Source: Isoetes taiwanensis (taxonomy: Eukaryota > Streptophyta > Lycopodiopsida > Isoetales > Isoetaceae). From it: DNA of 64,000 nucleotides. Positions 34,447 through 44,952 of the stretch are shown here, in pieces. Each line of letters opens with the position of its first letter. Positions within the stretch are counted from its first letter, which is position 1. The stretch is from assembly GCA_021234155.1 (NCBI GenBank), contig JAJEKV010000049.1:3191487-3255486 (forward strand), written 5' to 3'. The notes under the pieces are model-generated. The model had not been told where the DNA came from and searched no databases. It saw only the letters and a list, made by a program, of their open reading frames with translations. Made by a program: the position numbers and the translations under genes.

Positions 34447-37297
34447 TTGCAGGAGTGATACGCAGGATGGGGGAGCTAGTGTGTTGGATTACCTTCTCGC
34501 TCCTGTAGCAGCACTTGACATGGTTACACACTTCTCCATTGGCACAAGCACAGGGGATGAGGAGGCTTTGTCAGATCATTACCCGCTTTATGTCACGCTG
34601 AATTGGGAGCACTCAATAGTGGAGACACCGCAAAGGGGGCATGGAGGGTTACCGTACATCCCACGCTATCAGAAGCAGGGACAGTATGAATCTGTGTTGG
34701 TGCGGGAGTTACAGGGGTTTGATAGCTTCTACACACTGCAAGACAGGTGTGCATGGGTCGGTGAGGGCCGCTGGTACTTGAGAGGCTTCCTTTGCAGTGA
34801 AGGGCCCTCCAAGGAGGGACACCGCACATTTTCCTGAGAACCCGTGGTTTGATGCTGATTGCAAGGCTCTAAAGAGCCAGTTGCGCTTGGTAATAGATCC
34901 ACAGTTGCGGCCACAGGCCCTGCAAGACTATAAGATCTTCCTAAAAGCCAAGAAGGGGAGATACATGGCAGAAACCCAGGAGCGCCTGTTTGACATGCTT
35001 ATGGCAGAGCCAAAAGCTTTTTGGCGTAAGGTGTTATACAAGAAGCGCCCGGTGGTCGGTAATGTAAGTGTGGAGCAATGGATGCACCGCTTGCCAGGGG
35101 AGTTATATGACCCCCGAGGGGAGCTAATGCGGGGTCCCGGTGAGGTAGGAGAGGTGCTGCGGCTCACGCGGGAGGATGTCAAGCGGGATCTCGGGCATCG
35201 GGCGAATGGCAAGGCAAAGGATTTCTGAGGGGCTGCAGCGCCGAATTTGTTGAAGTGGGGTGGCCCATCTATAGTAGGGCCCCGGCGGTGATCATTAACC
35301 GTGCTCGGCGAGGGCCTCCCCGTGAGTGGATGGTTAGTAAGGTTGTTCCTGTTCATAAAAGCCGGTATCTACGGATGAGCCGGTAATTCATTGGATGATT
35401 ATGGTAAGCTCGCTCTTTGCAAAGCTCTGGCGGGGTGCTAGAGAAGAAACTCACTAAGTGGGCCGAGGAGGCGGGGGGTGCGGGCAATTGGTCAGCGGGG
35501 CTTTCGCCCACTCACTCCACCACCACCATATCTTCACTTTGAGAGTGTCGATGGAGGCAAGCCGCAATCTTGATGAGGACTTGTATTCTTTGCTTTGTAG
35601 ATTTTAAAGGCTGCATATGATCCGAGTCCCGAGACATCTTTGTGGCGAGAGGTTGCAAGAATTGCGAGTTCCACGGGGAGTTGCGAGAATGTGGTGCACC
35701 AGCTTTATGATGGGATTTATCTTTGCTGTACTGCCTTATGAAGATCGGCGGGTAGCTAGCACTATGGGAGTTAAGCAGGGCTGCCCGTTGTCTCCAACGC
35801 TTTTTGGGTTGTACATTGATAGCTTGGAGGCGTGGATCTGACACCATGGGGAGCCGGGGTGCAATTATCCGATGCGACCTCGTGGGGCGATTACTATATG
35901 CGGATGATGTAGCTTTGCTAGCCCACACGGCCAGCAGTATGCAGCAGCATTTGGATGCCCTCAGTGGGTTCTGTGGGGCAACGGGAATGACAGTGAACTT
36001 GCACAAAACTAAGCTTCTCGCGATCCTGTCCTCGCAACACCCTATCCCGGGAGTTATATTACGGGGGCGGGGAAGTGGAGATGGTCGGAGCTTCAAGTAT
36101 CCGGGAATTGATTTCACTACTAACATCTTTGTGGGATGAGTGTGTGGAGAGGAGAGCCAGTCAGTTTGGAAGGCTTTTATATGCGATTAAAAAACGCGTG
36201 TTCTTGGGATAGATCTCTGTGGATCGGGCGAGGAGAGCACACACATTTTAGAGCTTTGGTCGAGCCGGTCTTTGCTATATGGGGTGGAGGTTTGGGGCCC
36301 AGCAGTTAGCAAAAATACATGGGATAGGTTGGAAAGGGTGCGAAAGCTTTCTTGACATATAGCTTGGGAGTGAAGGACACCGCATCAGACGATTTTTGTT
36401 GTATGAGGCGGGGTTCGCCTTTACAAAGATTCGCTATCTTGAGGGCATCTTACTTGCTTCCATAAGGTGGATGGGATGGATGAGCATCGCTGCCCCCCAC
36501 AGTTTGTGTTGTTAACGGAGGGCCCCGGTTGGTTGAAGAGGGTATGGCACGAGCCTTTGTAAGGGATGGTTTAGGAGGTGGTCTATGGATTACCAACGGA
36601 TGGTGGCACCGCGCATTCGGCGCGAGAATGGGCAATTGGATGCGGGCTATCTTTGCCACCACCGTGGGATGCCTCTACTCTTGCAAAGCCCAAGGCGAGC
36701 ACTATCACGCTTCAGATTAATCCCGGCCTTGAGCATGGACCCCATCGGTACTTGAAAGCACACATCTCAGTGAAGAAACGGAGAGCTATTGCTGCCATAA
36801 GGACGGGTTCCCATTACCTCATAATTGAAACAGTCCGCTGGGGGTTGAATGGCGGGCACGGGATCCCCAGGGAGGAAAGGATATGTCAGTGTTGTGAGAT
36901 GCACGTGATAGAGGATGAGCACCATGCCCTCCAAATGATGCCCAAAGATATGCCCATGTCCGAAAGCAAAGGCACACCGATCTTAGATGCTTTCGACACA
37001 CCGCTACATCGGGTTACTTGCATCACCTATGGTAGCGCGGCTGGGAGCTTACATCCTGCAGATTTCGGCCGTCAGACTTGCTCTTCTGGGGCATGGTATT
37101 TGAGAGCCTACTGCTAGGGTTTTTCCTCCCAAGTGGGGGTTTTTTCATCCCGGTAGTAGGGTTCTACTGTACAGTTACATTGTTTGTTTTTGGTGTTGGG
37201 GTTTTTGGCTTTTTTGCCTGTTCTCTGCATGTACCGTCTCATAGGCCTTTGGCCTCCGTGGACGTTAAAATAAACTTCCTTCCTTCCTTCCTTCCTT
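34447..37297 (+). mobile_element. LINE-E, 5'-truncated LINE related to LINE-A
   Basis: Begins within the endonuclease end (LDYLLAPVAALDMVTHFSIG, EALSDHYPLYVTLNWEHS, about 34480-34620). It continues through a pre-RT segment (NPWFDADCKALKSQLRLV near 34840), RT boxes (VKQGCPLSPTLFGLYIDSLE near 35770; LLYADDVALLAHTASS near 35890) and a C-terminal Cys/His piece (CQCCEMHVIEDEHHALQM near 36885). Many frameshifts. The 3' end has the hairpin AGGCC-TTT-GGCCT (37243-37255), CCGTGGACGTTAAAA and a (TTCC)n tail (37277-37297). It is inserted in the minisatellite. Confidence 0.85.
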
Positions 37298-37589
37298 TTG
37301 TGACCTTGTAATTTAATATCCCATACTCTTAATACCCTTTTCTCAAAAATCCCCCCTTCGTGATTTTGTGTTTAATATCCCCTTATTAAACACAAAACCT
37401 ATTCTATTCTATTCTATTCTATTCTTATTCCGTTTCTTACCCCTCTTCTCAACCATCCCCCTTTTGTGACCTTGTATTTAATATCTCGTACTTAGTTAAT
37501 ACCCTTTTCTCAACAATCTCCCTTTTTTATTTTGTAGTTTACTTAGATCAGATAATAAAGCATATAGAATAGAATAGCATATGAAGATG
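37298..37589. repeat. Minisatellite, right part, with (ATTCT)n tract
   Basis: Continuation of the 33911-34446 array (TGTGACCTTGTAATTTAATATCCC phrases). It contains five ATTCT units at about 37402-37427, flanked by CTTATT/TTATT. That looks like an insertion of little more than a LINE tail. Confidence 0.7.
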
Positions 37590-38352
37590 TAGATTTGAAT
37601 GCAGATAGGACGGAATTGGGTGCAGGAGCACAGATGCGTGCAGGTGAACACAGAGGCCGATCGTGACAGCCTGCGGGAATACCTGGACGCTTGCTTCCTT
37701 GGCAAGCTCTGGAACCCCGACGCTCTAGAGCAGGTCAAAACGGCCCATTACAAGGAGCACATCAACCCCGCGTTGGCCCGGGCCCCGCAGCTCTACCTGC
37801 ATTCCCAGCTGCCCCTGAAAAAGCGCAGACTCATTGCCTCCATTCGCACAGGTGCCCACCATCTCCGCATCGAGATGGGCAGGCGGATTGGGGAGCCCCG
37901 CCAGGACAGGCTCCGTCAGTGCTGTCAAACGGGCGCCATTGAGGATGAGTCTCACACTGTCCAGAGTTGCCCAGGATTCAGTCAGATCCGGGCCAGATAC
38001 ATTCTCTTAGTACGGCCGGACTTGCCCATATATTTGCTGATGAACACACCGTCAGTACGTGCTCTAGGGTCGTACATTCAGGAGGTACTGGATCTGCGAG
38101 CCCACCTTTGCCCCCGCCTGGCTGCTCGCTGATCAGGCACTATGGGTACGGTACATGAGTGTATATATTTGTGTGTTTTTGCATTTCGTATATTGGAACA
38201 GTTTGTCAGCAGCCTGATTGCTGCCACGGTTTTTCCCTCGAAAACCGGGGGTTTTTTAATCCGGGTAGTAATCCGCTTGCTGCGCTTTTGTATTGGGTCC
38301 CATAGACCGATTGGTCTCCGTGGATGATAAAAATATCTTCCTTCCTTCCTTC
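37590..38352 (+). mobile_element. LINE-D, 5'-truncated copy of the LINE-A family
   Basis: Matches LINE-A from about 2830 to its 3' end at high identity. It keeps an open frame (37599-38132) across a segment that LINE-A has lost, including the C-terminal knuckle LRQCCQTGAIEDESHTVQSC. The 3' end carries the AGACC-GATT-GGTCT hairpin (38304-38317), GATGATAAAA and a short (TTCC)n tail. It ends about 220 bases upstream of the first inferred splice site of COG5, so it lies within or next to that gene's promoter. Confidence 0.88.
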
Positions 38353-38570
38353 TAAAACAAAAAACTTATTATTTTACACTGTGTTGTCATCAGATGCGTC
38401 ATATTTCATGCGGCAGAAAAATCAACGTGATGCGTTATCAATACTACGCAGTGGCCAAAATATGGCGGACTTGCTCTTAGGGCAGCCAGCTCCATGGATC
38501 GCTTTCTTAAGTCTCTTGCCTTCTGCAACGGGTTATTGTTTCTCCTCTCCTTTCCAAGATTTATATTGTG

Positions 38571-38669
38571 GTAAGTAACTTATTTAAACTCTGATTTATC
38601 TACTCTATTGTCAGAATTTTAGATCTCTTTATAGCCCAAACTTTTGCACTGTGTTGCTTTGGTTTGTAG
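38571..38669 (+). other. COG5: Probable 5' UTR intron of COG5
   Basis: GTAAGTAAC donor at 38571 and a TTGGTTTGTAG acceptor ending at 38669 bound a 99-base AT-rich stretch just upstream of the start codon. Inferred from the splice signals alone. Confidence 0.5.
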
Positions 38670-38737
38670 CTTCTGGAGGACATAATCGCGCTATTTTGTT
38701 CAAAGATCTGGTTTAAGGAGCCAGATCTTGCTTTCCT

Positions 38738-41700
38738 ATGGCTGCTGTTTCTCCTAGGCGATCTGCGGGTTACCTGCATTCATCTCCGGGTACCCTTTCC
38801 TCATTAAGTCGTCCGCCCAGCCATAGAAGCCCTTCGAGTCGGTATGACAGAGAATCCTCTTTGGCGACCTCAAATGGTGGTGAGAATGCAACAGAAACTG
38901 CAGAAATGTTGGCTAAATTGGCCATTGAAGAATTTGCCAAGGATAGTGTCTTTTCTAAGTTTTTGTCTGATGACTTCAATGCTACACAATTTGCCAGTGA
39001 TGCATTGCGTAGTGGGTCTGCGGCGGCTTCTACAGAAAAGCTTGAGGAGGGAATTCAGCTGCTTGATAAACAGCTTAGGAATGAGATATTTCTCAGGCAC
39101 AATGAGCTTTTCCAGCAGCTTTTGCGGCTAAAGGATATGGAAGGTGCACTTACAGTTGTCAAGGCAGGAGTAAGTAGCCTTCAAAGCTCTTTGAAAAGAG
39201 TTAGGTCAGAGATTGCTGATCCATATAAGCAAATCAAGCTGAAGTCTCAGCAACTGTCATCTCTTCATGAAACCATCGAGCTTCTCAGGTCTGTTGTTAG
39301 AACCCTCAAACTGTTGAAAAGATTAAGGGAACTACTGGAAGCTGAAGGGGCAAAGTCAGATTTATCAAAGGCTGCTCAACTTTATAGTGAAGTAGAAACA
39401 TTGAGAAAGGAATCAGATCTTTCTGGAATTGAAATCATAGATGAGGAGATCCCTTGGTTCTTGGAAGCAGGAAATAAAATTAGGGCCGAAGCCATGAAAG
39501 GTTTGGAGAGAGGCATGGAAGCCCTTAATCAGGCTGAAGTCGCTAGTGCTTTGCAAGTATATTATAACATGGGAGAACTCAAATCTACTGTGGAAACAGT
39601 GGTTAATAGGTATAAGGTGCAAGCTATTAAGAGTATCAACACAGCATTAGATATGAAAGCGATATCTTCAAGTGCTGGCACTTCTGCCGGTCCGGGGGGT
39701 GTTCAAAGAAGTGGTACTCCACAAATTGGAGGTGGATCAAAGGCAAGGGAAAGCCTCTGGCAAAGATTGGCAGTTTGCATGGATCAACTGCACTCTATTA
39801 TTGTTGCTGTATGGCATCTGCAGCGTGTTTTGTCCAAGAAAAGGGATCCTATATCTCATGTGGGGTTTTTTGATGAAGTTGTCCAGGTATTTAAATTTCA
39901 GTCTTTCTGTTTATATTATGCAGAATTTGTTACGTAAACATATAAAGTTGGCTTGAATACCTTCAGGCTGGTGATTCATTTCTCACTGAGCGTGTTTGGG
40001 AGGCTTTGGTCAAATGTTTTACAAGTCAAATGAAATCTTATTTCACAGCATCAAGCTTTGTGAAAGAAACTTTTGTATCAGGCTATCCAAAACTTCTGGC
40101 AACTGTAAGTGGTCTGCTTCAGAAGGTTGTACGGGATACTGATGTAAAGGGCATTTTCCCAGCCATTAAAACTGAAGATGGGGAACAGCTCATAAGGGCA
40201 CTTGAGCCATTTCAGACCGCCTACTTGACTCAATGCTTGAATCGTTTGTCTGAGCAAGTGCATGGTATGTTCCCAGCAGCAATTCGGGGTAGCATACCTA
40301 CACAGGATCAGATTGCAAAATTTGTCATTCGGATTCAGGAGGAGATTGAAGCTGCAAAACTGGATACAAGACTCATGCTTCTAGTTTTACATGAAATTGG
40401 CAAAGCACTGCAATTGCTTGCAGAAAAGTCGGAATATCAGGTGTGTTACATGTATCTAACCTTTTATTCTTAAAAAAGTCTTTATTCCACAACTAAGATC
40501 ACGACTCACCATTTAGGTTTCTTAGAAATGTACTCTTGGAAACTAGGGCATTTTCTAAACACTGCCTTTGGTAGGTAGAATCCTTCAATTGAGCTTTAAA
40601 CATGCCTCTAAAACATGCATTGATAAGGACATTTGAATTTCGGTAGGGCTTATTTTTCTGAAGGAAGAGTCATTTGCAGTTTGCATTCAATTAAAGGTAA
40701 TATTATATAGCCTCTTCGTTTTTGGACTCCATTTGAAGACGCCATGTCACGCTTCATGCCATGCAATTGAATGATTATCTTTAATTACAAGAATAAAATT
40801 TCTAACATGTAAAACTGCTTCATTTAAGACAATTTTTCATCTATAATTCAAGTTTAGTGCGCTTTAGGATTTTAGATTTCCTTCATTCTGTTTCGTGCTC
40901 CTCTTTAGATTTTAACTTTTGTTAGGCTGCTTTGCATTTATGCAGATCACAACAGGTCCAGATTCACGTCAAGTGTCTGGTTCTGTAACCCCCCTGCAGC
41001 TGAAAAATTTTAGCCTCTGCCTCCATTTACAAGAAGTACATCAGAGAGTCACTGGCATGCTTGCTGGTCTACCAGATGCTGCAGCAGAGATGCTTTCACC
41101 ATCGCTTGGTTCAGTCTATGGTGTGACACTTGATACAATCACTCCGCTCTTTAAAGCCATGATGGAAAAGTTGGAAAACTGTATCCTAAAAATGCATGAA
41201 CAGGATTTTGCTTCAGATGCTATGGATGTGGATATGGATGGTGGTAAACAGAAATATTTGGAAGAGATACAAGAAGCCACACTACATTTTCGTAGCGAAT
41301 TCCTATCAAAGCTTATGCCTTCCCCTGCATCTTCATCTATTATAGGCGATTCAATCTATTCAAATCTTGCGAGGAAGATGGCATCACGTGTTTTGTTGTC
41401 ATTTGTACGCCATGCTGCATTAGTCAGGCCATTATCTGAGATGGGAAAGCTTAAGATGGCAAAAGATATGGCAGAACTTGAACTAGTCGTTGGTCAAAAC
41501 GTATTTCCAGTTGAGCAACTTGGTAGTACCTACAGAGCTTTGAGGGCGTTCAGACCCCTCATATTCCTTGAAACCACAGAAATTCTCAACAGCCCCCTCT
41601 TGCATGAACTTCCACCAAGTGTCATACTTCATCATCTTTTCTCCAGGGCGCCTGATGAGCTGGAGTCTCCCATGAAGCGTCTGAATCTTACACCTTTACA

Positions 41701-41884
41701 GTACTCATTATGGTTGGATTCTCAAGGGGAAGAACAAGCATGGAAGGGCATTAAAGTGGCATTAGACGATTATGCAACCAGAGTGAAATCTCGTGGGGAC
41801 AAGGAATTTAGTCCTGTTTATCCTCTTATGTTGCAGCTGGGCACAATTCTGATTGAGGAAAAGCAATCACAAAAGAATCAATAG
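38738..41884 (+). CDS. COG5: Conserved oligomeric Golgi complex subunit 5
   Basis: COG5 is a lobe-B subunit of the COG tethering complex, which captures vesicles for retrograde intra-Golgi transport. Three coding exons are inferred: 38738-39886, 39967-40440 and 40946-41884. The introns are CAG|GTATTT...CTTCAG| and CAG|GTGTGT...TGCAG|, and both junctions are phase 0. The product is about 853 residues, close to other plant COG5 proteins. A low-complexity Ser/Pro N-terminus precedes the conserved start (EFAKDSVFSKFLSDDFNATQ). A coiled coil follows (KLEEGIQLLDKQLRNEIFLR; LKRVRSEIADPYKQIKLKSQ), then the C-terminal helical region. No frame breaks. The nearest neighbour upstream is LINE-D. Confidence 0.96.
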
Positions 41885-42610
41885 GATGGAAGTCACATAA
41901 GGAAATTTCTGAGATGTTTACTTCATTCTCTGTATTGCTTCTTGAACATGATGGCGGCCATAATTTTCCTTGTGCAAGTTGTATAGGTAGTTTTATATGA
42001 GAGGCTGTAATTCGGGCAATTGTTGTTTATGTTGAATGAATAGCTCTACCGGAGATGTATTTTTGGGAGCAAAGTTCATCGTGTTGTTGGAAAAGTTGTT
42101 TTCCTGGTCATCTAGCAACAACTTTGCGAGATAAAAGAACAAGACAAGTCCAACATGAAATTCAAATTACAATTGCTATTTAACACTACTTTCATGTAGG
42201 TATTTGACATGCCTTTAAGAATCAAAGGAAGTTTTATATGCCCAACAGAAAGTGTATTTTCAGAAGGCACCTTGTCTTATGATTGGCATCTAGAAAAACC
42301 TCAAAGGAACATTTCAAGAAAGCATGAAAAGGTGCCACAGGAATGTACAATATAGCACCTTCTGCACCATTCTTTCATAAGCAAGTTCAAAGAAATATTA
42401 TCAATTCATGACACCAAATTTCAACATGCTTGAAGTTGCTTTGGAAGATGGAGAAGAAAGATGGAACAAATTCGGGTTTGGAGTGCACACTGTGAACATG
42501 GTGTACTGACATGCCTAAAGCATACAATTTTTGGCATTCCGGAAAGATAAGTGAGAATGATGAGGGTTTCCAGGTGCTGCCTCCCTTGAGAAGATTGAGA
42601 TATGGTAAGT
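41885..42610. other. COG5 3' flank and unassigned sequence
   Basis: The first few hundred bases are the probable COG5 3' UTR. No canonical AATAAA is close; AT-rich runs at 42000-42050 may serve. The remainder has no recognised feature. Confidence 0.35.
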
Positions 42611-42614
42611 TGGC

Positions 42615-44626
42615 TTGTCCATTATATTTATTTTATTTATTAATCAAGCCATTTAGGCCCCCAAGCCTCTATGGCAAAGAATACAAATTAATACTTTGGC
42701 ACTTAATTCAGAGTGCCATCAATATCAAAATTACTCATAAGAGTGAAAAGCTCAATTATGTCTTCTCGTTCTTTCAAAAGATCTCTAAAATATGAATATA
42801 AAGTATGTGCAGGCAAAAGGAAAAGTTCACCAAGTGTTAAAGCTATAATGCCATAACGAGCCCTTATCTGTTCGGAGTGCATGTTCTTCATCTTCAATTG
42901 CTAGTTCTAGGCAACTTGGATAAAACCGCTCTTTATGGGGTGTTTCATCCCACCTACCAGTCTCAATTCACAAATTATGAGATGATAATCTCATTTGCGA
43001 AATAAGCATGCGTTTCTTCCTGCTGATACATGAGAGTAGATAAGCTGCTCTTTATACTCTGCCAGATCGTTTAGATTAGTCAAGTAAAACTTCTTTTTTA
43101 CATCTTTATCATCGTCTACTCGCCAAAGTTTACGAATTGCTCATGCAGCTACATAATCATGTATCTCTTCAAAGTTCTGGGATAGCAGTCAATTGTCATC
43201 ATCAAGCCATTTCCTTGCCCATCACTTAACATCGGCGTACCAACCTTTTGTGCTATGCATAAAGGATTGGTAAGGTAATCGGTCAGTGTCCATATCTAAA
43301 ACCCTGTTAACAAATGAAATGGTTCTGCACTTGATTCCCAATTCAACTATCAAGAATCTTTTTTGTATCTTCTCTATATTGCTCCACCCCTTTGAAGATA
43401 AACCTGGCCCCCAAACCGGGCTTCCATAAAGAACCACTGTTTTTACTTGTATCCAAAAAAAAAGTTTCTTTAGTCGCCAATGTTCAAAATTGTTGATTTT
43501 GCACTGATTCATCATACTGTAAAACGCTCTGAGACCACCTGATGTACGTTTCTGAGCTGCCAATGTCCACTTATAATTATTTGACACTTCAATTCCTAAA
43601 TACTTATAATTCGTGACCTGTTCAAGTGGAACACCACCTACATAAAATATTGTGTATCCTGGCCTCCTAGCACCATTATCTTTGATTTATCGGGATTTAC
43701 CCTCATGTTTTTTTCTTCACGAAAGCCACATAATACATCTAGATGGTGTTGCAGTCCAGCTGGGTTCTTTGAAATTAATAACAATATCATCAGCAAAAAG
43801 CAGAAGCTGCAAAACATACCTTCCCAAATGGACTCCTAAACCTCCAAGCATCGTCGTCCAATTTTCTAGTTCATCTATGAACAATCCAAAAAGAATTGGA
43901 GAACAGGGACAACCTTGCTTTACCCCAATGGTATTCTGCACTTTTTCTGGCCCTGTAAATGGGAAAGATAGTTCTACTAGCACCCTGTAATATAAGCACG
44001 CAACTGCATGACGAAGTTCCTCTGGAACTTGTAGCATTTCCAGTCTGCAAGCAAGATCCTTCCTCTTAACTGTATCAAAAGCCTTTGTGAGATCTATAAA
44101 GGCAAGGTATCTTTTATTACTAGCACCCTTTGCACTTTCAAATAGTACTTGCAGTGTAACTAAATGGTCCAAAGTGGAGTGATCAGTTCTAAAACTTGCT
44201 TAACTAAAGGTCCGAATATCATTTTCATCTGCCCATAAAGACAATTTCCGTTCTAGCATAGACGCAAATAATTTAGCAAATATATTGCTCACTAAAATGG
44301 TCCGATAATTCTGCACATCATCTCTACTACCAACTTTATGAATAGATACAATCCTATTTAAGCACCATGTATCTGGAAATCCATTTTTCAAAGCATCATT
44401 ACATAGATCAGCAAGGAGTTCATGTAACTTGGATCCTTCCCATTTCAGAAGCTCGATTGTCAGCCCATTGAATCACATGCTCAGCCATTTGCCATATTTC
44501 TAAGCGCATCAGAGACATCTGTGTGTGTGTGTAAAAAACAATGATGCTTCTCCACTAAACGCGAAACCCTCTACATGAATAGTCTGATATAAGGCCTTTA
44601 CCAAATTAAAGAGATCATCTCTTTGG
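42615..44626 (-). mobile_element. LINE-M, 3' half (reverse transcriptase), split by a large insertion
   Basis: The RT half of a minus-strand LINE whose other half is at 57562-59570. Downstream on the minus strand are VKALYQTIHVEGFAFSGEA (about 44600-44540) and ELLKWEGSKLHELLADLCND (about 44450-44390). Next come KNGFPDTWCLNRIVSIHKVG (44390-44330), YLAFIDLTKAFDTVKRKDLA (about 44110-44050), GVKQGCPCSPILFGLFIDEL (about 43930-43870) and LLLFADDIVI (about 43810-43780). A C-terminal thumb region is at 43222-43587 (VLYGSPVWGPGLSSKGWSNI). Several frameshifts. The 3' end shows a hairpin (42650-42675) and an AAATA-type tail (about 42620-42645). Confidence 0.85.
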
Positions 44627-44652
44627 ATATGGATAAAAGCATGAAAGGGTGT
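44627..44652 (+). repeat. Left terminal inverted repeat of the 12.9-kb element
   Basis: Twenty-six bases containing TAAAAGCATGAAAGGGTGT, complementary to 57536-57561 with a single mismatch (A versus G at the sixth base). The outermost ATAT is palindromic and could be a 4-bp target duplication instead of part of the repeat; in that case the terminus would begin GG(A/G)TAAAAG. Confidence 0.85.
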
Positions 44653-44952
44653 ACGTACATCGTACTGAATTGAAGGACGAATTCGTGCTTTTTCGGGCTA
44701 CATTTTGGGTGTACAACGTGACACTCCGATTTGTCTTTTTGTAGCAGGTCCGCAATGATTGCGAGAACATCCCCTGACAACCCACCGCCGGAATTCTTGG
44801 CGCACCGAATCGAACTCAGTTTGAATGAATCCGTCCCTCCCTTTTCAAAATTTCCCCCTTCCCAGAACGTTAACCAAACAAGAATCCTGCAAGAAAGATG
44901 GAGAATTTCACAAGAATTCTACAAGGAATTCCAATCAATTTCATTTTTGCAG

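Noticed and set aside
38738-39937. A 399-residue stand-alone protein for the first COG5 exon
   Set aside because: The last 17 codons are intron read-through after CAG|GTATTT; the following exon joins in phase 0 and continues the COG5 similarity.
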